This document shows positions 37,202 through 47,402 of a DNA stretch of 64,000 nt, one piece after another. The position numbers were made by a program, and so were the translations under genes. Each line of letters begins with the position of its first letter. Position 1 is the first letter of the stretch. The stretch is from the NCBI RefSeq assembly GCF_030270605.1, contig NZ_BSYJ01000003.1:62001-126000 (forward strand). Reading direction: 5' to 3'. The notes beneath the pieces were generated by a model. It had not been told where the DNA came from. It worked only from the letters and a program-made list of their open reading frames with translations, and did no database searches. The DNA comes from Biformimicrobium ophioploci (GTDB lineage: Bacteria; Pseudomonadota; Gammaproteobacteria; Pseudomonadales; Cellvibrionaceae).

Positions 37202-40200
37202 ATGCCAAAACGCACAGACCTGAAAAGCATCCTGATCATCGGAGCCGGCCCTATCGTGATCGGCCAGGCCTGCGAGTTCGACTATTCCGGCGCCCAGGCC
37301 TGTAAGGCCCTGCGCGAAGAGGGTTACCGGGTAATCCTGGTCAACTCCAACCCGGCCACCATCATGACCGACCCTGCCATGGCCGATGCCACCTACATCG
37401 AGCCGGTTGAATGGCAGACCGTGGCCAAAATTATCGACAAAGAGCGCCCGGATGCGATCCTGCCCACCATGGGCGGCCAGACCGCGCTCAACTGTGCGCT
37501 GGCGCTGGACAAGCACGGCGTGCTGGAGAAGTACGGTGTTGAACTGATCGGTGCGGACAAGGACGCGATCGAAAAAGCGGAAGACCGCGACCTGTTCGAC
37601 AAGGCCATGAAGAAGATCGGCCTGGAAACCCCGCGCGCGAAGATCGTGCACTCCATGGAAGAGGCCAAGAAGGTTCCGGAAGAGTTTGGCTTCCCGGTAA
37701 TCATTCGCCCGTCCTTCACCATGGGCGGTTCGGGCGGCGGTGTGGCCTACAACTGGCCGGAGTTCGAGGAAATCTGCAAACGCGGTCTCGACCTCTCCCC
37801 GACCAACGAACTGCTGATCGACGAATCCCTGCTCGGCTGGAAAGAGTACGAGATGGAAGTTGTCCGGGACAAGAACGACAACTGCATCATTATCTGTTCC
37901 ATCGAGAACTTCGACCCGATGGGCGTACACACCGGTGACTCCATCACCGTGGCGCCGGCGCAGACCCTGACCGATAAGGAATACCAGCTGATGCGTAATG
38001 CATCCCTGGCGGTACTGCGCGAGATCGGTGTGGAAACCGGCGGCTCCAACGTCCAGTTCGGTGTGAATCCGGATACCGGCCGCATGGTGGTGATCGAGAT
38101 GAACCCGCGGGTTTCCCGCTCCTCCGCGCTGGCCTCCAAGGCGACCGGTTTCCCGATTGCCAAGGTCGCGGCCAAGCTGGCTGTCGGCTACACCCTCGAC
38201 GAACTGCAGAACGAAATTACCGGCGGTGCGACCCCGGCCTCGTTCGAGCCGAGCATCGATTATGTTGTTACCAAGATTCCGCGCTTCACCTTTGAGAAGT
38301 TTGGCGAGGCCGACGCACGCCTGACCACCCAGATGAAATCTGTGGGTGAGGTTATGGCGATTGGCCGCACTTTCCAGGAGTCAGTGCAGAAAGCGCTGCG
38401 CGGCCTGGAAGTGGGATCCTTTGGCTTTGAGCCGAAAGTGGATCCGGGCGCTGACGGCGCCATGGAGAAACTGCGTCGTGAGCTGTCCACCCCGGGTGCC
38501 GAGCGCATCTGGTACGTGGCCGACGCCTTCCGCGCGGGTATGAGCGTGGAAGAAGTATTTGAACTGTCCAAGATCGATCCCTGGTTCCTGGTACAGATCG
38601 AGGAGCTGGTGCAGATCGAGGAGCCGCTGAAGAAGGTGCCGATGTCCGCGCTGAACCGGGATGACATGCTGTTCCTGAAGCGCAAGGGCTTCTCGGATCG
38701 CCGCCTGGCAGACCTGCTCGGCGTAGGCCAGAAGACCGTGCGCGAGTTCCGCCACAAGCTGGAAGTCTTCCCGGTATACAAGCGCGTAGATACCTGTGCG
38801 GCTGAATTTTCCACCAGCACCGCTTATATGTACTCGACCTACGAGGAAGAGTGTGAGGCGCAGCCCTCTGATCGTGACAAGATCATGGTACTCGGCGGCG
38901 GCCCCAACCGTATTGGCCAGGGCATCGAATTTGACTATTGCTGTGTGCACGCCGCGCTGGCGATGCGCGAGGACGGTTACGAGACCATCATGGTCAACTG
39001 TAACCCGGAAACGGTATCCACCGACTACGACACTTCCGATCGCCTCTACTTTGAGCCGGTCACCCTGGAAGACGTGCTGGAAATCGTGCGCGCAGAGAAG
39101 CCGAAGGGCGTGATTGTGCAGTTTGGTGGCCAGACGCCGCTGAACCTGGCGCGCTACCTCGCCGCCGAAGGTGTGCCGATCATCGGTACCACCCCGGAGC
39201 AGATCGACCGCGCGGAAGACCGCGAGCGCTTCCAGCAGATGATCATGCGCCTGGGCCTCAAGCAGCCGCAGAACGCCATCGTGCGCTCCGTGGGTGAGGC
39301 CATCTCGGCAGCCAAGGACGTTGGTTACCCGCTGGTCGTGCGTCCTTCCTATGTACTTGGCGGCCGCGCGATGGAGATCGTCTACAAGGAAGACGAGCTG
39401 CTGACCTACATGACCGAAGCAGTGCAGGTCTCCGATGAGGCACCGGTTCTACTGGATCACTTCCTCAACGCAGCGATCGAAGTGGATATCGATGCGGTAT
39501 CCGACGGCCAGGACGTGGTGATCGGCGCGATCATGCAGCACATCGAGCAGTGTGGTGTGCACTCCGGTGACTCCGCCTGTTCCCTGCCGCCCTACAGCCT
39601 GCCGGCGGACGTGCAGGACAAGATGCGCGAAGAGGTCAAGGCGATGGCGCGCGAGCTGGGCGTTGTTGGCCTGATGAATACGCAGCTGGCCTACCAGGAC
39701 GGCGAGATCTATGTGATCGAGGTGAACCCGCGCGCGTCCCGTACCGTACCGTTCGTGTCCAAGTGTATCGGCACCTCGCTGGCCAAGATTGCCGCGCGCT
39801 GCCAGGCCGGTATCAGCCTCAAGGAGCAGGGTTTCACTGAGGAAATCGTGCCGGATTACTTCTCTGTAAAAGAGTCTGTTTTCCCGTTCAACAAGTTCCC
39901 GCACGTGGACCCGATCCTCGGCCCGGAAATGAAATCCACCGGTGAGGTGATGGGCGTTGGCGAGACCTTCGCCGAGGCATTCGGCAAGGGCTGGGTCGGC
40001 ACCGGCCAGAGCCTGCCGAAGTCCGGCAAGGCATTCGTATCCGTGCGCGACTTCGACAAGAAAGACGTTGTGCCGCTGGCGCGTGACCTCGTCAACCTCG
40101 GCTTCCAGCTGGTCTGCTCGCGTGGTACCGGCAAGGTGCTCAAGGATGCCGGTCTCGAGGTCATGACCGTCAACAAGATGAGTGAAGGTCGACCGCACAT

Positions 40201-40438
40201 CGCCGACATGATCAAGAACGACGAGATCGACCTGGTGGTGAACACCACTGAAGGTCGCCAGGCCATCCGGGACTCTGCCGATATCCGCCGCAGTGCGGAA
40301 CAGCACCGCGTGTGTTACACCACCACCCTCGCTGCGGCCAAGGCGCTGGCCATGGCGCTGCAAGTGGGGCAGGATTCGGATGTATATCGCCTGCAGAGCC
40401 TGCATGAGCGGGTAGTGAAACTGGGAGGAACAGCTTGA
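37202..40438 (+). CDS. carB: Carbamoyl-phosphate synthase large subunit
   Basis: A 1078-residue protein with two homologous ATP-grasp halves (about 1-400 and 550-935), an oligomerisation region between them and a C-terminal MGS-like allosteric domain (about 936-1078). Duplicate signatures [12 protein letters not shown] / [13 protein letters not shown] and [15 protein letters not shown] / [15 protein letters not shown] are visible. It forms carbamoyl phosphate from bicarbonate, ammonia and two ATP. Its last four bases overlap the TTG start of greA. Confidence 0.99.
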   Translation: MPKRTDLKSILIIGAGPIVIGQACEFDYSGAQACKALREEGYRVILVNSNPATIMTDPAMADATYIEPVEWQTVAKIIDKERPDAILPTMGGQTALNCALALDKHGVLEKYGVELIGADKDAIEKAEDRDLFDKAMKKIGLETPRAKIVHSMEEAKKVPEEFGFPVIIRPSFTMGGSGGGVAYNWPEFEEICKRGLDLSPTNELLIDESLLGWKEYEMEVVRDKNDNCIIICSIENFDPMGVHTGDSITVAPAQTLTDKEYQLMRNASLAVLREIGVETGGSNVQFGVNPDTGRMVVIEMNPRVSRSSALASKATGFPIAKVAAKLAVGYTLDELQNEITGGATPASFEPSIDYVVTKIPRFTFEKFGEADARLTTQMKSVGEVMAIGRTFQESVQKALRGLEVGSFGFEPKVDPGADGAMEKLRRELSTPGAERIWYVADAFRAGMSVEEVFELSKIDPWFLVQIEELVQIEEPLKKVPMSALNRDDMLFLKRKGFSDRRLADLLGVGQKTVREFRHKLEVFPVYKRVDTCAAEFSTSTAYMYSTYEEECEAQPSDRDKIMVLGGGPNRIGQGIEFDYCCVHAALAMREDGYETIMVNCNPETVSTDYDTSDRLYFEPVTLEDVLEIVRAEKPKGVIVQFGGQTPLNLARYLAAEGVPIIGTTPEQIDRAEDRERFQQMIMRLGLKQPQNAIVRSVGEAISAAKDVGYPLVVRPSYVLGGRAMEIVYKEDELLTYMTEAVQVSDEAPVLLDHFLNAAIEVDIDAVSDGQDVVIGAIMQHIEQCGVHSGDSACSLPPYSLPADVQDKMREEVKAMARELGVVGLMNTQLAYQDGEIYVIEVNPRASRTVPFVSKCIGTSLAKIAARCQAGISLKEQGFTEEIVPDYFSVKESVFPFNKFPHVDPILGPEMKSTGEVMGVGETFAEAFGKGWVGTGQSLPKSGKAFVSVRDFDKKDVVPLARDLVNLGFQLVCSRGTGKVLKDAGLEVMTVNKMSEGRPHIADMIKNDEIDLVVNTTEGRQAIRDSADIRRSAEQHRVCYTTTLAAAKALAMALQVGQDSDVYRLQSLHERVVKLGGTA

Positions 40439-40911
40439 ACCGGGTACCAATGACAGTAGAGGGCGCCGAAGCGCTCCGCGCGGAGCTGGAAAACCTGAAA
40501 AAGGTCGAGCGTCCGGCGGTGGTGACGGCAATCGCCGAGGCACGGGAGCACGGCGACCTCAAGGAAAATGCCGAGTACCACGCGGCCCGCGAGAAGCAGG
40601 GCTTCATTGAGGGACGTATCAAGGACATCGAGTCCAAGCTGTCCTATGCCCAGGTGGTAGACGTGAAGGCCATCGAGCCGAGCGGCCGGGTGATCTTCGG
40701 CACCACGGTGACCATCATCAACTGCGAGACTGACGAGGAAGTAACCTACAAGATCGTCGGTGATGATGAGGCCGATGTGAAAGCGCACAAGATTTCGGTG
40801 AATTCACCCATCGCACGTGCACTGATCGGTAAGGAAGAGGGGGATGTCGTCAATGTGCAGACCCCGTCCGGCGGCATCGAGTATGAAATTGACGAAGTCG
40901 AGCATATCTGA
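40435..40911 (+). CDS. greA: Transcription elongation factor GreA
   Basis: A 158-residue factor that rescues backtracked RNA polymerase by stimulating transcript cleavage. The coiled-coil tip has [20 protein letters not shown] (acidic residues that enter the polymerase channel), and the C-terminal domain has [11 protein letters not shown] and [18 protein letters not shown]. The TTG start overlapping the carB stop (TTGA) is preferred over ATG at 40450 because it gives the family N-terminus xxxVPMT and has GGAGGA upstream. Confidence 0.98.
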   Translation: MNRVPMTVEGAEALRAELENLKKVERPAVVTAIAEAREHGDLKENAEYHAAREKQGFIEGRIKDIESKLSYAQVVDVKAIEPSGRVIFGTTVTIINCETDEEVTYKIVGDDEADVKAHKISVNSPIARALIGKEEGDVVNVQTPSGGIEYEIDEVEHI

Positions 40912-40937
40912 CGTCAGTCTTTACTCGAATGTCTGAA

Positions 40938-40967
40938 AACGCCCGGCCCTGCCGGGCGTTTTTTTTT
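40938..40967 (+). terminator. Intrinsic terminator of carAB-greA
   Basis: Perfect ten-bp stem AACGCCCGGC / GCCGGGCGTT with loop CCT, then a run of nine T in total. It is 26 bases beyond greA. Confidence 0.95.
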
Positions 40968-41018
40968 ACACGTCTATGCTTGCCTTGAACTCTCGTAGCA
41001 ATTTGGCGCGGATCAGGC

Positions 41019-42320
41019 ATGGCCGACCTCCTCGAAAGACTCTTCCACCTGAAACACAGCGGCACCACCGTGCGAACCGAGCTGCTGGCGGGCCTGACCA
41101 CCTTCATGACCATGGCCTACATCATCTTCGTCAACCCGTCGATGCTGTCGCAGGCTGGCATGGATCATGGTGCGGTGTTTGTCGCCACTTGCCTCGCGGC
41201 GGCTATCGGCTGCCTGGTGATGGGTTTCTTCGCAAATTATCCGGTGGCACTTGCGCCGGGCATGGGTCTCAATGCTTTCTTTGCCTTTACCGTAGTCGGA
41301 CAGATGGGCTACAGCTGGCAGACCGCGCTCGGGGCCGTTTTCATCTCGGGTACCATTTTCTTCCTGTTGAGCGTCTTCAAGATTCGCGAAATGATCATCC
41401 GCTCGATCCCGCTGGCGCTGCGCTCGGGAATTGCGGCGGGCATTGGCCTGTTTCTCGGCTTCATTGCGCTGCGCAACGCCGGCATCGTTGTAGACAACGA
41501 GGCAACGCTGGTCACTATGGGTGACCTGGCGGCCTGGCCGCCCATCATGACCATATTCGGCTTTGTCCTGATCACCGCGCTTTACCAGAAGCAGGTCGTG
41601 GGATCCGTACTGATCGGGGTGCTCTCGATTACGTTGCTCAGCCTGCTGGTGGGTGAGGTGGAGTGGCAGGGGGTATTTGCGCCGCCGCCGAGCATCGCCC
41701 CGACTTTCCTGCAACTGGATATCCGCGGCGCCCTGGACGTGGGCATGGCCAGCGTGATTTTCAGCCTGCTGTTTGTCGATCTGTTCGATACCTCGGGTAC
41801 GCTGCTGGCCGTGGCCCAGAAGGGCAAGCTGTTCAACAAGGAGGGCAACCTGCCGCGCATGGGCCGCGCGTTGATGGCGGATGGTACCGCCTCTGTGTTC
41901 AGCTCACTGCTCGGCACGTCGAATACCACCAGCTATGTAGAAAGCTGCGCCGGTATTGCGGTGGGTGGCAAGACCGGTCTCACCGCAGTAGTGGTGGCGA
42001 TTCTGTTTCTGCTGGCGCTGTTCTTCGCCCCGCTGGCCGGGACAGTGCCGGCCTATGCCACAGCGCCAGCGCTGCTGTTCGTCGCCGTATTGATGACACA
42101 CAGCATTGTGCATATTGACTGGCACGACATGACCGAGGCTGCCCCGGTCATTATCGCCGCCATCACCATGCCCCTCACATTTTCAGTCACCACCGGAATT
42201 GCGCTCGGGTTTATCACCTACACCGCAATCAAGCTGGTCAGCGGGCGATGGGAACTGCTCAGTCCGATGCTTATCGCGCTCTCGGTGCTGTTCGTTGTGA
42301 AGCTGTTTATCTTTCCCTGA
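41019..42320 (+). CDS. NCS2/AzgA-type purine permease
   Basis: A 433-residue inner-membrane transporter. The AzgA-group blocks ELLAGLTTFMTMAYIIFVNPSMLSQAGM, ANYPVALAPGMGLNAFFAF, DLFDTSGTLLAVAQ and GTSNTTSYVESCAGIAVGGKTGLTA are clear. This group takes up hypoxanthine, guanine or adenine by proton symport. The exact purine is unknown. It has a terminator upstream and so its own promoter in the 107-bp gap. Confidence 0.93.
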   Translation: MADLLERLFHLKHSGTTVRTELLAGLTTFMTMAYIIFVNPSMLSQAGMDHGAVFVATCLAAAIGCLVMGFFANYPVALAPGMGLNAFFAFTVVGQMGYSWQTALGAVFISGTIFFLLSVFKIREMIIRSIPLALRSGIAAGIGLFLGFIALRNAGIVVDNEATLVTMGDLAAWPPIMTIFGFVLITALYQKQVVGSVLIGVLSITLLSLLVGEVEWQGVFAPPPSIAPTFLQLDIRGALDVGMASVIFSLLFVDLFDTSGTLLAVAQKGKLFNKEGNLPRMGRALMADGTASVFSSLLGTSNTTSYVESCAGIAVGGKTGLTAVVVAILFLLALFFAPLAGTVPAYATAPALLFVAVLMTHSIVHIDWHDMTEAAPVIIAAITMPLTFSVTTGIALGFITYTAIKLVSGRWELLSPMLIALSVLFVVKLFIFP

Positions 42321-42483
42321 CTGGCCCTGATTCACAGCTGCGACAGGCTGCGAATTCCTCCTGCGGACGTCGAGAATAACTTTTTGGCATGGGATGCCGC
42401 ACGTTTTCCTGTATTTCAACAATACTGTTTGAAAACGCCATAAAAATCGTCAGCTTCGGCTGACATCTTGAACACCGGTTCCC

Positions 42484-43896
42484 ATGATTATCCTGAAAAC
42501 AATACCAGTGTGGGCCTGGGCCCTGATTATCCTGGCCGCCATGTATCTCGCCCGCGCGCACATGCATCGCGCCATTGCCGCGCTGGGCAGGGGCCTGCAT
42601 CACGTTTCTCGCCTGTTTGCTTTTGCTGCCTCCCGGGCTTCCGAGCGCATCAGCGCGCGCAACCGCAGCCTGTTACTGGAAAGCGGTGCGGCCGAACGCG
42701 CGCAGCTTATTGAATCTGAGCTGCACAGTGCGGAGCGGGAGGTGCGCGGATCGCTCGCCAGCTATCCCGCGCTGGAGCGGCGGATCAGAGAGCATCTCGA
42801 TGCACTGGAGCGGGATTACCAGGAGAGCCATGAGGTGCCTCCGGAACCCACCAGCTGGGGCCGGGCCGTGGCCGCAATTGCAGAGATTCCCGCCAGGAAC
42901 GACCCGGTGGTTGGGGACGTGCTTGAGACGATTCATTACTCCATGCGCAAGGCGGAAAAGAAGTCTCTGGTTGCCTACCGGGATGCGGCGGAGGACCGGC
43001 ACCACCTGCTCAAGCGACTGATGCCGGCCTGGCGCCGGGTCGGAAACGCGCTGCTGGGCGCAACACGGGCGATTGACTCACTGAATCGTCGCGCCCGGCG
43101 TATCGACCAGCATGTGGAAGCCTACAAACAGATACGCGAACAGCAGGCTGCGCCTGAGCGAAGGCTGGCTGTGTCCGCCTTCACCCGTTTTGTCCTGACC
43201 AGTGCCCTGTTGCTTGTAGCCGCTGCAGCGGCGGCCGTTCAGTTTCGGCTGGTTGCGCAGGCGCTCCCCGGGCTGGGTGCGGTGCCGGTGGGAATAGCAG
43301 ACATCTCCCTGCCGGCTGTTACCGCAGGGGTATTGATCGCGGCGATGATTGTCGCCGGGCTTGTGGTTCTGGAGAGTCGTGGAGTAACGCGCTTTTTTCC
43401 CGCGATCCGTGCCATGGATGTCGATAGCCGGCGCACAGCAGCCTTTGCTGCCGCAGGACTGGGTTTTGCGATTGCCGCTGTGAGTGCGCTGCTTGCCGCG
43501 CGCTCACCACAGGGCGCGCTTTCGCCCGCGTTACCGGATGTGGCGGGGATGACAGCGTTGCGCGGCGCGCTCGCATTCCTGATGGCTTATGTGATGTTTT
43601 TCGCCGCAGCGCCTCTGGAGAAGTGGCTGTTTAGCAGTCGCATCCTGCTAGGAGGGATATTGGCTTTTTCGCTGCGCGGCCTGGCCTTTGCGTCGCGTCT
43701 CTCTGGCAATCTTGCATTGCGTTTTGTGGCCCTGATGGTGATTGCCTATGACATTGTTATTTTTCTGCCGCTGTGGCTGGAGCGTGTGATTGCAGACTCG
43801 TTCACGTCGCGCGGCACAAGTACGCCCCGGCGGGACAGGGTCGCACTTCAACCGGTTCCTCTCTGTCAGCCCGCGCGTGACGGCGGTACCCCCTGA
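42484..43896 (+). CDS. Unrecognised membrane protein with central coiled coil
   Basis: A 470-residue protein that I cannot place in a family. One N-terminal membrane helix (about 8-24) is followed by a long charged, helical region (about 50-225) rich in Arg, Glu and Ala with coiled-coil character (AERAQLIESELHSAEREVRG; YKQIREQQAAPERR). Then come about six membrane helices (about 233-252, 275-295, 317-338, 357-375, 386-402, 410-432) and a Pro/Arg-rich tail. The layout suggests a scaffold or mechanosensitive-type envelope protein, but that is a guess. A good terminator follows. No obvious Shine-Dalgarno precedes the ATG. Confidence 0.7.
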   Translation: MIILKTIPVWAWALIILAAMYLARAHMHRAIAALGRGLHHVSRLFAFAASRASERISARNRSLLLESGAAERAQLIESELHSAEREVRGSLASYPALERRIREHLDALERDYQESHEVPPEPTSWGRAVAAIAEIPARNDPVVGDVLETIHYSMRKAEKKSLVAYRDAAEDRHHLLKRLMPAWRRVGNALLGATRAIDSLNRRARRIDQHVEAYKQIREQQAAPERRLAVSAFTRFVLTSALLLVAAAAAAVQFRLVAQALPGLGAVPVGIADISLPAVTAGVLIAAMIVAGLVVLESRGVTRFFPAIRAMDVDSRRTAAFAAAGLGFAIAAVSALLAARSPQGALSPALPDVAGMTALRGALAFLMAYVMFFAAAPLEKWLFSSRILLGGILAFSLRGLAFASRLSGNLALRFVALMVIAYDIVIFLPLWLERVIADSFTSRGTSTPRRDRVALQPVPLCQPARDGGTP

Positions 43897-43952
43897 CCGC
43901 TGCGCGGTGTTGGCAACTTTGCTTGGTCGTTGTTGTATTTTCCCAATCATTG

Positions 43953-43978
43953 CGGCACTCTTTGAGTGCCGTTTTTTT
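43953..43978 (+). terminator. Intrinsic terminator after the 470-aa protein
   Basis: Perfect eight-bp stem CGGCACTC / GAGTGCCG with loop TTT, followed by seven T. It lies 57 bases after the stop and only 17 bases before the next start codon. Confidence 0.9.
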
Positions 43979-43994
43979 ATCGTCGCCGCCTTTC

Positions 43995-44894
43995 ATGCTG
44001 AAAAGAATTCTGTTGTTGGTGCAAGGCCTGTTTGCCCTGGTTGTGTTGCTGGTGCTACTGGCAAAATTTGTGTTGCCGGGCCTGCGCACGGTGGAGCCCG
44101 TTGCGTTCTTTGAACGCTTCGGCCAATACCCGCTGGTGATTTCACATGCGGATGATTCCGGGATTGGCCTTTATCCCGGCAATAGCATGCTGTTCCTTGA
44201 GGAAATGACAAAGCTGGGCGTGGATGTCCTGGAGATGGACGTGCAGCTGACTGAAGACGGTTATATCGTGCTGATGCATGATGAAACCGTTGATCGGACC
44301 ACAGAGGGCAGCGGCGAGATCTCGCAGATGACACTGGCGCAGTTGCGTCAGTTGAATGTCGGGTACAACTGGAGCAAGGACGGCCAATCCTACCCCTATA
44401 GAGCAAGCCCGCTACAGATCCCCACCATAGAGCAGGTGTTTACCGAGTTTCGTGGCTGGCCGATGATCATAGAGATCAAGCCATCCAGCCCGGAGCTGGG
44501 GCGGCGGCTGTGCGAAACCGTCAGTACCTACCTGAAAGAGAAGGAAGTAATGGTTTCAACGCGCCACCAGCATGTCATGGACGCATTCCGTAAGGATTGT
44601 CCGCGTGTGGCGACCGGTGCGACGGAGAACGAGGTGCGCAGGTTTGTCTACGCGAGTCTCGCGCGTCTCCCCGAACTGCTCGAGCCTGAGTACCGTGCGC
44701 TGCACATTCCCATGCGCAGCGGCAATATCGAACTGGTTAACCGCAGGACGCTACGGCATGCCAACAAGCTGGGCTTGCAGACCCACGTGTGGACCGTGAA
44801 TCAGGAACCCGAGATGCGCAGCCTGGTTGAGTTGGGGACCGAGGGCATTATGACCGATCGGCCGGACCTGTTGTTGCAGGTTCTAGATCGGTAG
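43995..44894 (+). CDS. Glycerophosphodiester phosphodiesterase family protein, variant active site
   Basis: A 299-residue protein with an N-terminal membrane anchor (about 5-28). The GDPD barrel has VDVLEMDVQLTEDGYIVLMHDETVDRTTEG, giving Glu80, Asp82 and His95. The first motif, however, reads SHADDSG at 50-56 instead of HRG, and PGN (61-63) stands where PEN is usual. His51 is kept but the Arg and the metal-binding Glu are not. It may hydrolyse a different phosphodiester. ATG at 43995 is chosen because it begins the anchor directly. Confidence 0.8.
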   Translation: MLKRILLLVQGLFALVVLLVLLAKFVLPGLRTVEPVAFFERFGQYPLVISHADDSGIGLYPGNSMLFLEEMTKLGVDVLEMDVQLTEDGYIVLMHDETVDRTTEGSGEISQMTLAQLRQLNVGYNWSKDGQSYPYRASPLQIPTIEQVFTEFRGWPMIIEIKPSSPELGRRLCETVSTYLKEKEVMVSTRHQHVMDAFRKDCPRVATGATENEVRRFVYASLARLPELLEPEYRALHIPMRSGNIELVNRRTLRHANKLGLQTHVWTVNQEPEMRSLVELGTEGIMTDRPDLLLQVLDR

Positions 44895-44963
44895 AGCGCT
44901 GCCAAACAGCACGGTGCCGTAAACCAGGGTTAGCAGCAGTGGTGGTACGATTTTCTTAGCCAT
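44883..44963 (-). CDS. Possible 26-aa hydrophobic peptide
   Basis: ATG at 44963 with GAGGAAGG seven bases upstream opens a 26-codon frame: MAKKI, then a hydrophobic segment PPLLLTLVYGTVLFG, ending SALPI. It has the layout of a single-span small membrane protein: positive N-terminus and one helix. The stop overlaps the last 12 bases of the GDPD gene in antisense. No homologue is known to me, and it could be chance. Confidence 0.35.
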   Translation of the reverse strand: MAKKIVPPLLLTLVYGTVLFGSALPI

Positions 44964-45146
44964 TCCTTGGCCTTCCTCTTTGCTTTATTTTTATCTGTCC
45001 GCTGGCTGGGAAGATTTAAAGCCCAGCCCCTAACTTATAGCTGTTGGCGCCCGATTGATGTCTATTCACGTGCCAATTTGTTTAAACATGTGTAAATTGG
45101 CTCGTAAACAAACCTGTAGAATAAAATTTTTCTCAAGGAGGCCATT

Positions 45147-46037
45147 ATGAAGCGATTTTTATTGCCGGCGCTGGCACTGCTGGCGCAGCCGGTTTTGGCG
45201 CAGAATGACATGTCGGAGGTCGAGATAACCACCGAGCAAGTGGCGGAAAATATTCACATGCTGCAGGGACGCGGGGGTAATATCGGCGTCTCTGTTGGTG
45301 AGGACGGTGTATTTATGGTCGATGACCAGTATGCGCCGCTGACTGGCAAGATTCTCAAGGCCATCTCTGAACTGTCCGACAAGCCGGTCCGCTTCGTGAT
45401 CAATACGCACTGGCACGGCGACCATACAGGGGGCAATGAGAACCTGAGCGGTGAGGGCGCGCTGATTATCGCCCATGAAAATGTGCGCAAGCGCATGAGC
45501 GCGGACCAGGTGATGGAGGTGTTCAAGCGCACCGTGCCCGCGGCCCCGGAGGCGGCCCTGCCCGTGATCACATTCACCGATGCGACCACTTTTTACTGGA
45601 ACGATGAAGAGATCCACGTGTTCCACATCGATCCGGCGCACACCGACGGTGACTCGATCGTACACTTTCGCAAGGCCAATGTGATTCATATGGGCGATAC
45701 CTTTTTCAACGGCAGCTATCCGTTTGTCGATACTTCAGCCGGGGGGGATATCGATGGTGTGATCGCCAATGCCGAGCGCATTATGGCGCTTTCCGACGAG
45801 AAGACCCGCATTATCCCCGGGCACGGGCCGCTCACGGATAAAGCGGGCCTCACGGCCTACAGGGACTTGCTCGTGGAGCTGCGTGACCGTATCAAGGCAC
45901 TGGTAGACAAGGGCATGAGCCGGGAAGCGGTGATCGCTGCGAAACCGACTGCAGAATACGACGAAAAGTTTGGTCAGGGGTTTATGAAACCGGATATCTG
46001 GACTGGTATCGTATACGATTCCCTTACAGGAAACTGA
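45147..46037 (+). CDS. Periplasmic MBL-fold metallohydrolase
   Basis: A 296-residue exported protein (signal peptide to about residue 19, VLA-QN). The metallo-beta-lactamase zinc ligands are complete: H88, H90, D92 and H93 in THWHGDHTGGN, then H165 (PAHTDGD), D184 (HMGDTFF) and H226 (PGHGP). This subgroup resembles the PQQ-operon/quinoprotein relay MBL-fold proteins; true beta-lactamase activity is not implied. AAGGAGG lies seven bases before the ATG. Confidence 0.88.
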   Translation: MKRFLLPALALLAQPVLAQNDMSEVEITTEQVAENIHMLQGRGGNIGVSVGEDGVFMVDDQYAPLTGKILKAISELSDKPVRFVINTHWHGDHTGGNENLSGEGALIIAHENVRKRMSADQVMEVFKRTVPAAPEAALPVITFTDATTFYWNDEEIHVFHIDPAHTDGDSIVHFRKANVIHMGDTFFNGSYPFVDTSAGGDIDGVIANAERIMALSDEKTRIIPGHGPLTDKAGLTAYRDLLVELRDRIKALVDKGMSREAVIAAKPTAEYDEKFGQGFMKPDIWTGIVYDSLTGN

Positions 46038-46087
46038 TTGATATCTCGGAAGCGTCGGTTGAGAAAGCCCAAGTCTAATTGGTGAGC

Positions 46088-46122
46088 GGGTGCCCCTGTC
46101 ACGTGCAGAAGCAGGGGCATCC
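46088..46122. terminator. Hairpin between convergent genes
   Basis: Stem GGGTGCCCCTG / CAGGGGCATCC (one G-U-type mismatch) with a 13-base loop, between the MBL gene and the convergent dehydrogenase. No T-run on either side, so a weak bidirectional terminator at best. Confidence 0.45.
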
Positions 46123-46130
46123 GAACCCTG

Positions 46131-47087
46131 CTATTTGTTCAAAACATTGCGAACGATTTCATTTACCATTGATTTGTCGGGAACTTCAAGGAAGTTTTTC
46201 GCTAAAAATTCCGGCTTCGGATAAGTGTAATAGCCCTCACCGCCGAGCATGCCCTGTTTTCCCTTGTCGAGGAAGTGGGTCTTGATGTAATCGGCGTTTT
46301 TTTTCATTTGTTCATCGTTATCGTGTTCGCCCCAGTGGTGCAGAATATCGTAACAAGTTTTCATGCCGATGATATCCATCATGCCGCAAGGCCCAAATTT
46401 GGTTCCGCGGTTGACGATCATAAACGTCCGGTCGATTTCTTCTGGCCTGGATACGCCATTTGTAATCAGGCTTTGGGAGGAATTTAGCAGGGCAACCAAC
46501 CAGGTGTTGAGCACGTAGCCGTTTTTTTCCTTCAGTACTGGTATTGGTACCATACCGATTTCTATCGCGAACTCGGTGATTATTCGTACCGTTTCCTCTG
46601 ATGTATCTGGATGAACCATGATTTCTGCAAGATTGCTGATCCAGATTAGGTTGGCAAAATGCAATGCGCAGAATCGGTCTGGACGACCTGTATGCTGTGC
46701 AAATTCCGACGGTAGCAGGGTCGAGGAATTTGTCGCCACGATCGTGTGATCGGGCAGATATTTCGCAAGCTTCTCGTAGAGATCGATCTTGATTTTGGGT
46801 ATTTCCGGGACCGCTTCAATAACGATATCGGCAGAATCGCCAGCATCCTGAAGGTCAGTGGTATAAATGATTCTTCGTCGTGTTTTTTCGATGTCTGAGT
46901 TCGAAGCGCCCAGATCCTTAATATATTGCTGTGCGTAGTTCGCGTGTGTCTTGCGGCAGCGTTCAAGGGATTCCTCGGAAATATCATAAATGGTTACATT
47001 TTTGCCCTTGAAGGCGCTGTGCCAGCCGATCTGCCCGCCGAGAACGCCGGCGCCGAGTACGCTTAGTTGCTGTGTGGATTGAGTCAT
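46131..47087 (-). CDS. 3-hydroxyacyl-CoA dehydrogenase family protein
   Basis: A 318-residue cytoplasmic oxidoreductase. The NAD-binding motif is GAGVLG (12-17), followed by YDIS (acidic end of beta 2, NAD preference). ATNSSTLLPSEFAQHTGRPDRFCALHFANL is the catalytic-domain signature of the 3-hydroxyacyl-CoA dehydrogenases, with the catalytic His in this family replaced locally by the FCALHFAN histidine. C-terminal helices have FGPCGMMDIIGM. It probably oxidises a 3-hydroxyacyl-CoA. ATG at 47087 is preferred. Its A+T content is visibly higher than that of its neighbours, so recent transfer is possible. Confidence 0.88.
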   Translation of the reverse strand: MTQSTQQLSVLGAGVLGGQIGWHSAFKGKNVTIYDISEESLERCRKTHANYAQQYIKDLGASNSDIEKTRRRIIYTTDLQDAGDSADIVIEAVPEIPKIKIDLYEKLAKYLPDHTIVATNSSTLLPSEFAQHTGRPDRFCALHFANLIWISNLAEIMVHPDTSEETVRIITEFAIEIGMVPIPVLKEKNGYVLNTWLVALLNSSQSLITNGVSRPEEIDRTFMIVNRGTKFGPCGMMDIIGMKTCYDILHHWGEHDNDEQMKKNADYIKTHFLDKGKQGMLGGEGYYTYPKPEFLAKNFLEVPDKSMVNEIVRNVLNK

Positions 47088-47402
47088 CTTAGGACCTTTG
47101 TGAATTAGGCTGATCCAGCAGTGCTGTCTTGGCTCTGCGCTGGTCTGGAGGTCGTGATACCCAGGCGGATCTCTGGTCACATGCCTTCATTGGCACCAGA
47201 GGCTGAGTGATTAGTGGTATCAGGATAGGCGATCCGGTTTCTAGTTGCAGAATGCCGTGCCAGCACATCTATCTGTTATTCGTGCGGGCCTTATGACCGG
47301 CTATTCCAAATAACAGTCTAATCTTTGTGGAAAGTCACGCCAGAGCGCCTAACCTTTCTGTTATTCCGATTGTGGGAATTGTGCAACCGCGGGGTGCGGA
47401 AA
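47088..47402. other. Divergent intergenic region with inverted repeat
   Basis: No gene is seen in these 315 bases between two divergent starts. CTGTTATT (47273-47280) and AATAACAG (47309-47316) form an inverted repeat, and CTGTTATTCC recurs at 47359. It could be an operator, but no regulator can be named. Confidence 0.4.

Noticed and set aside
39449-40543. 364-codon open frame antisense to carB
   Set aside because: Shadow of a strongly biased housekeeping gene.
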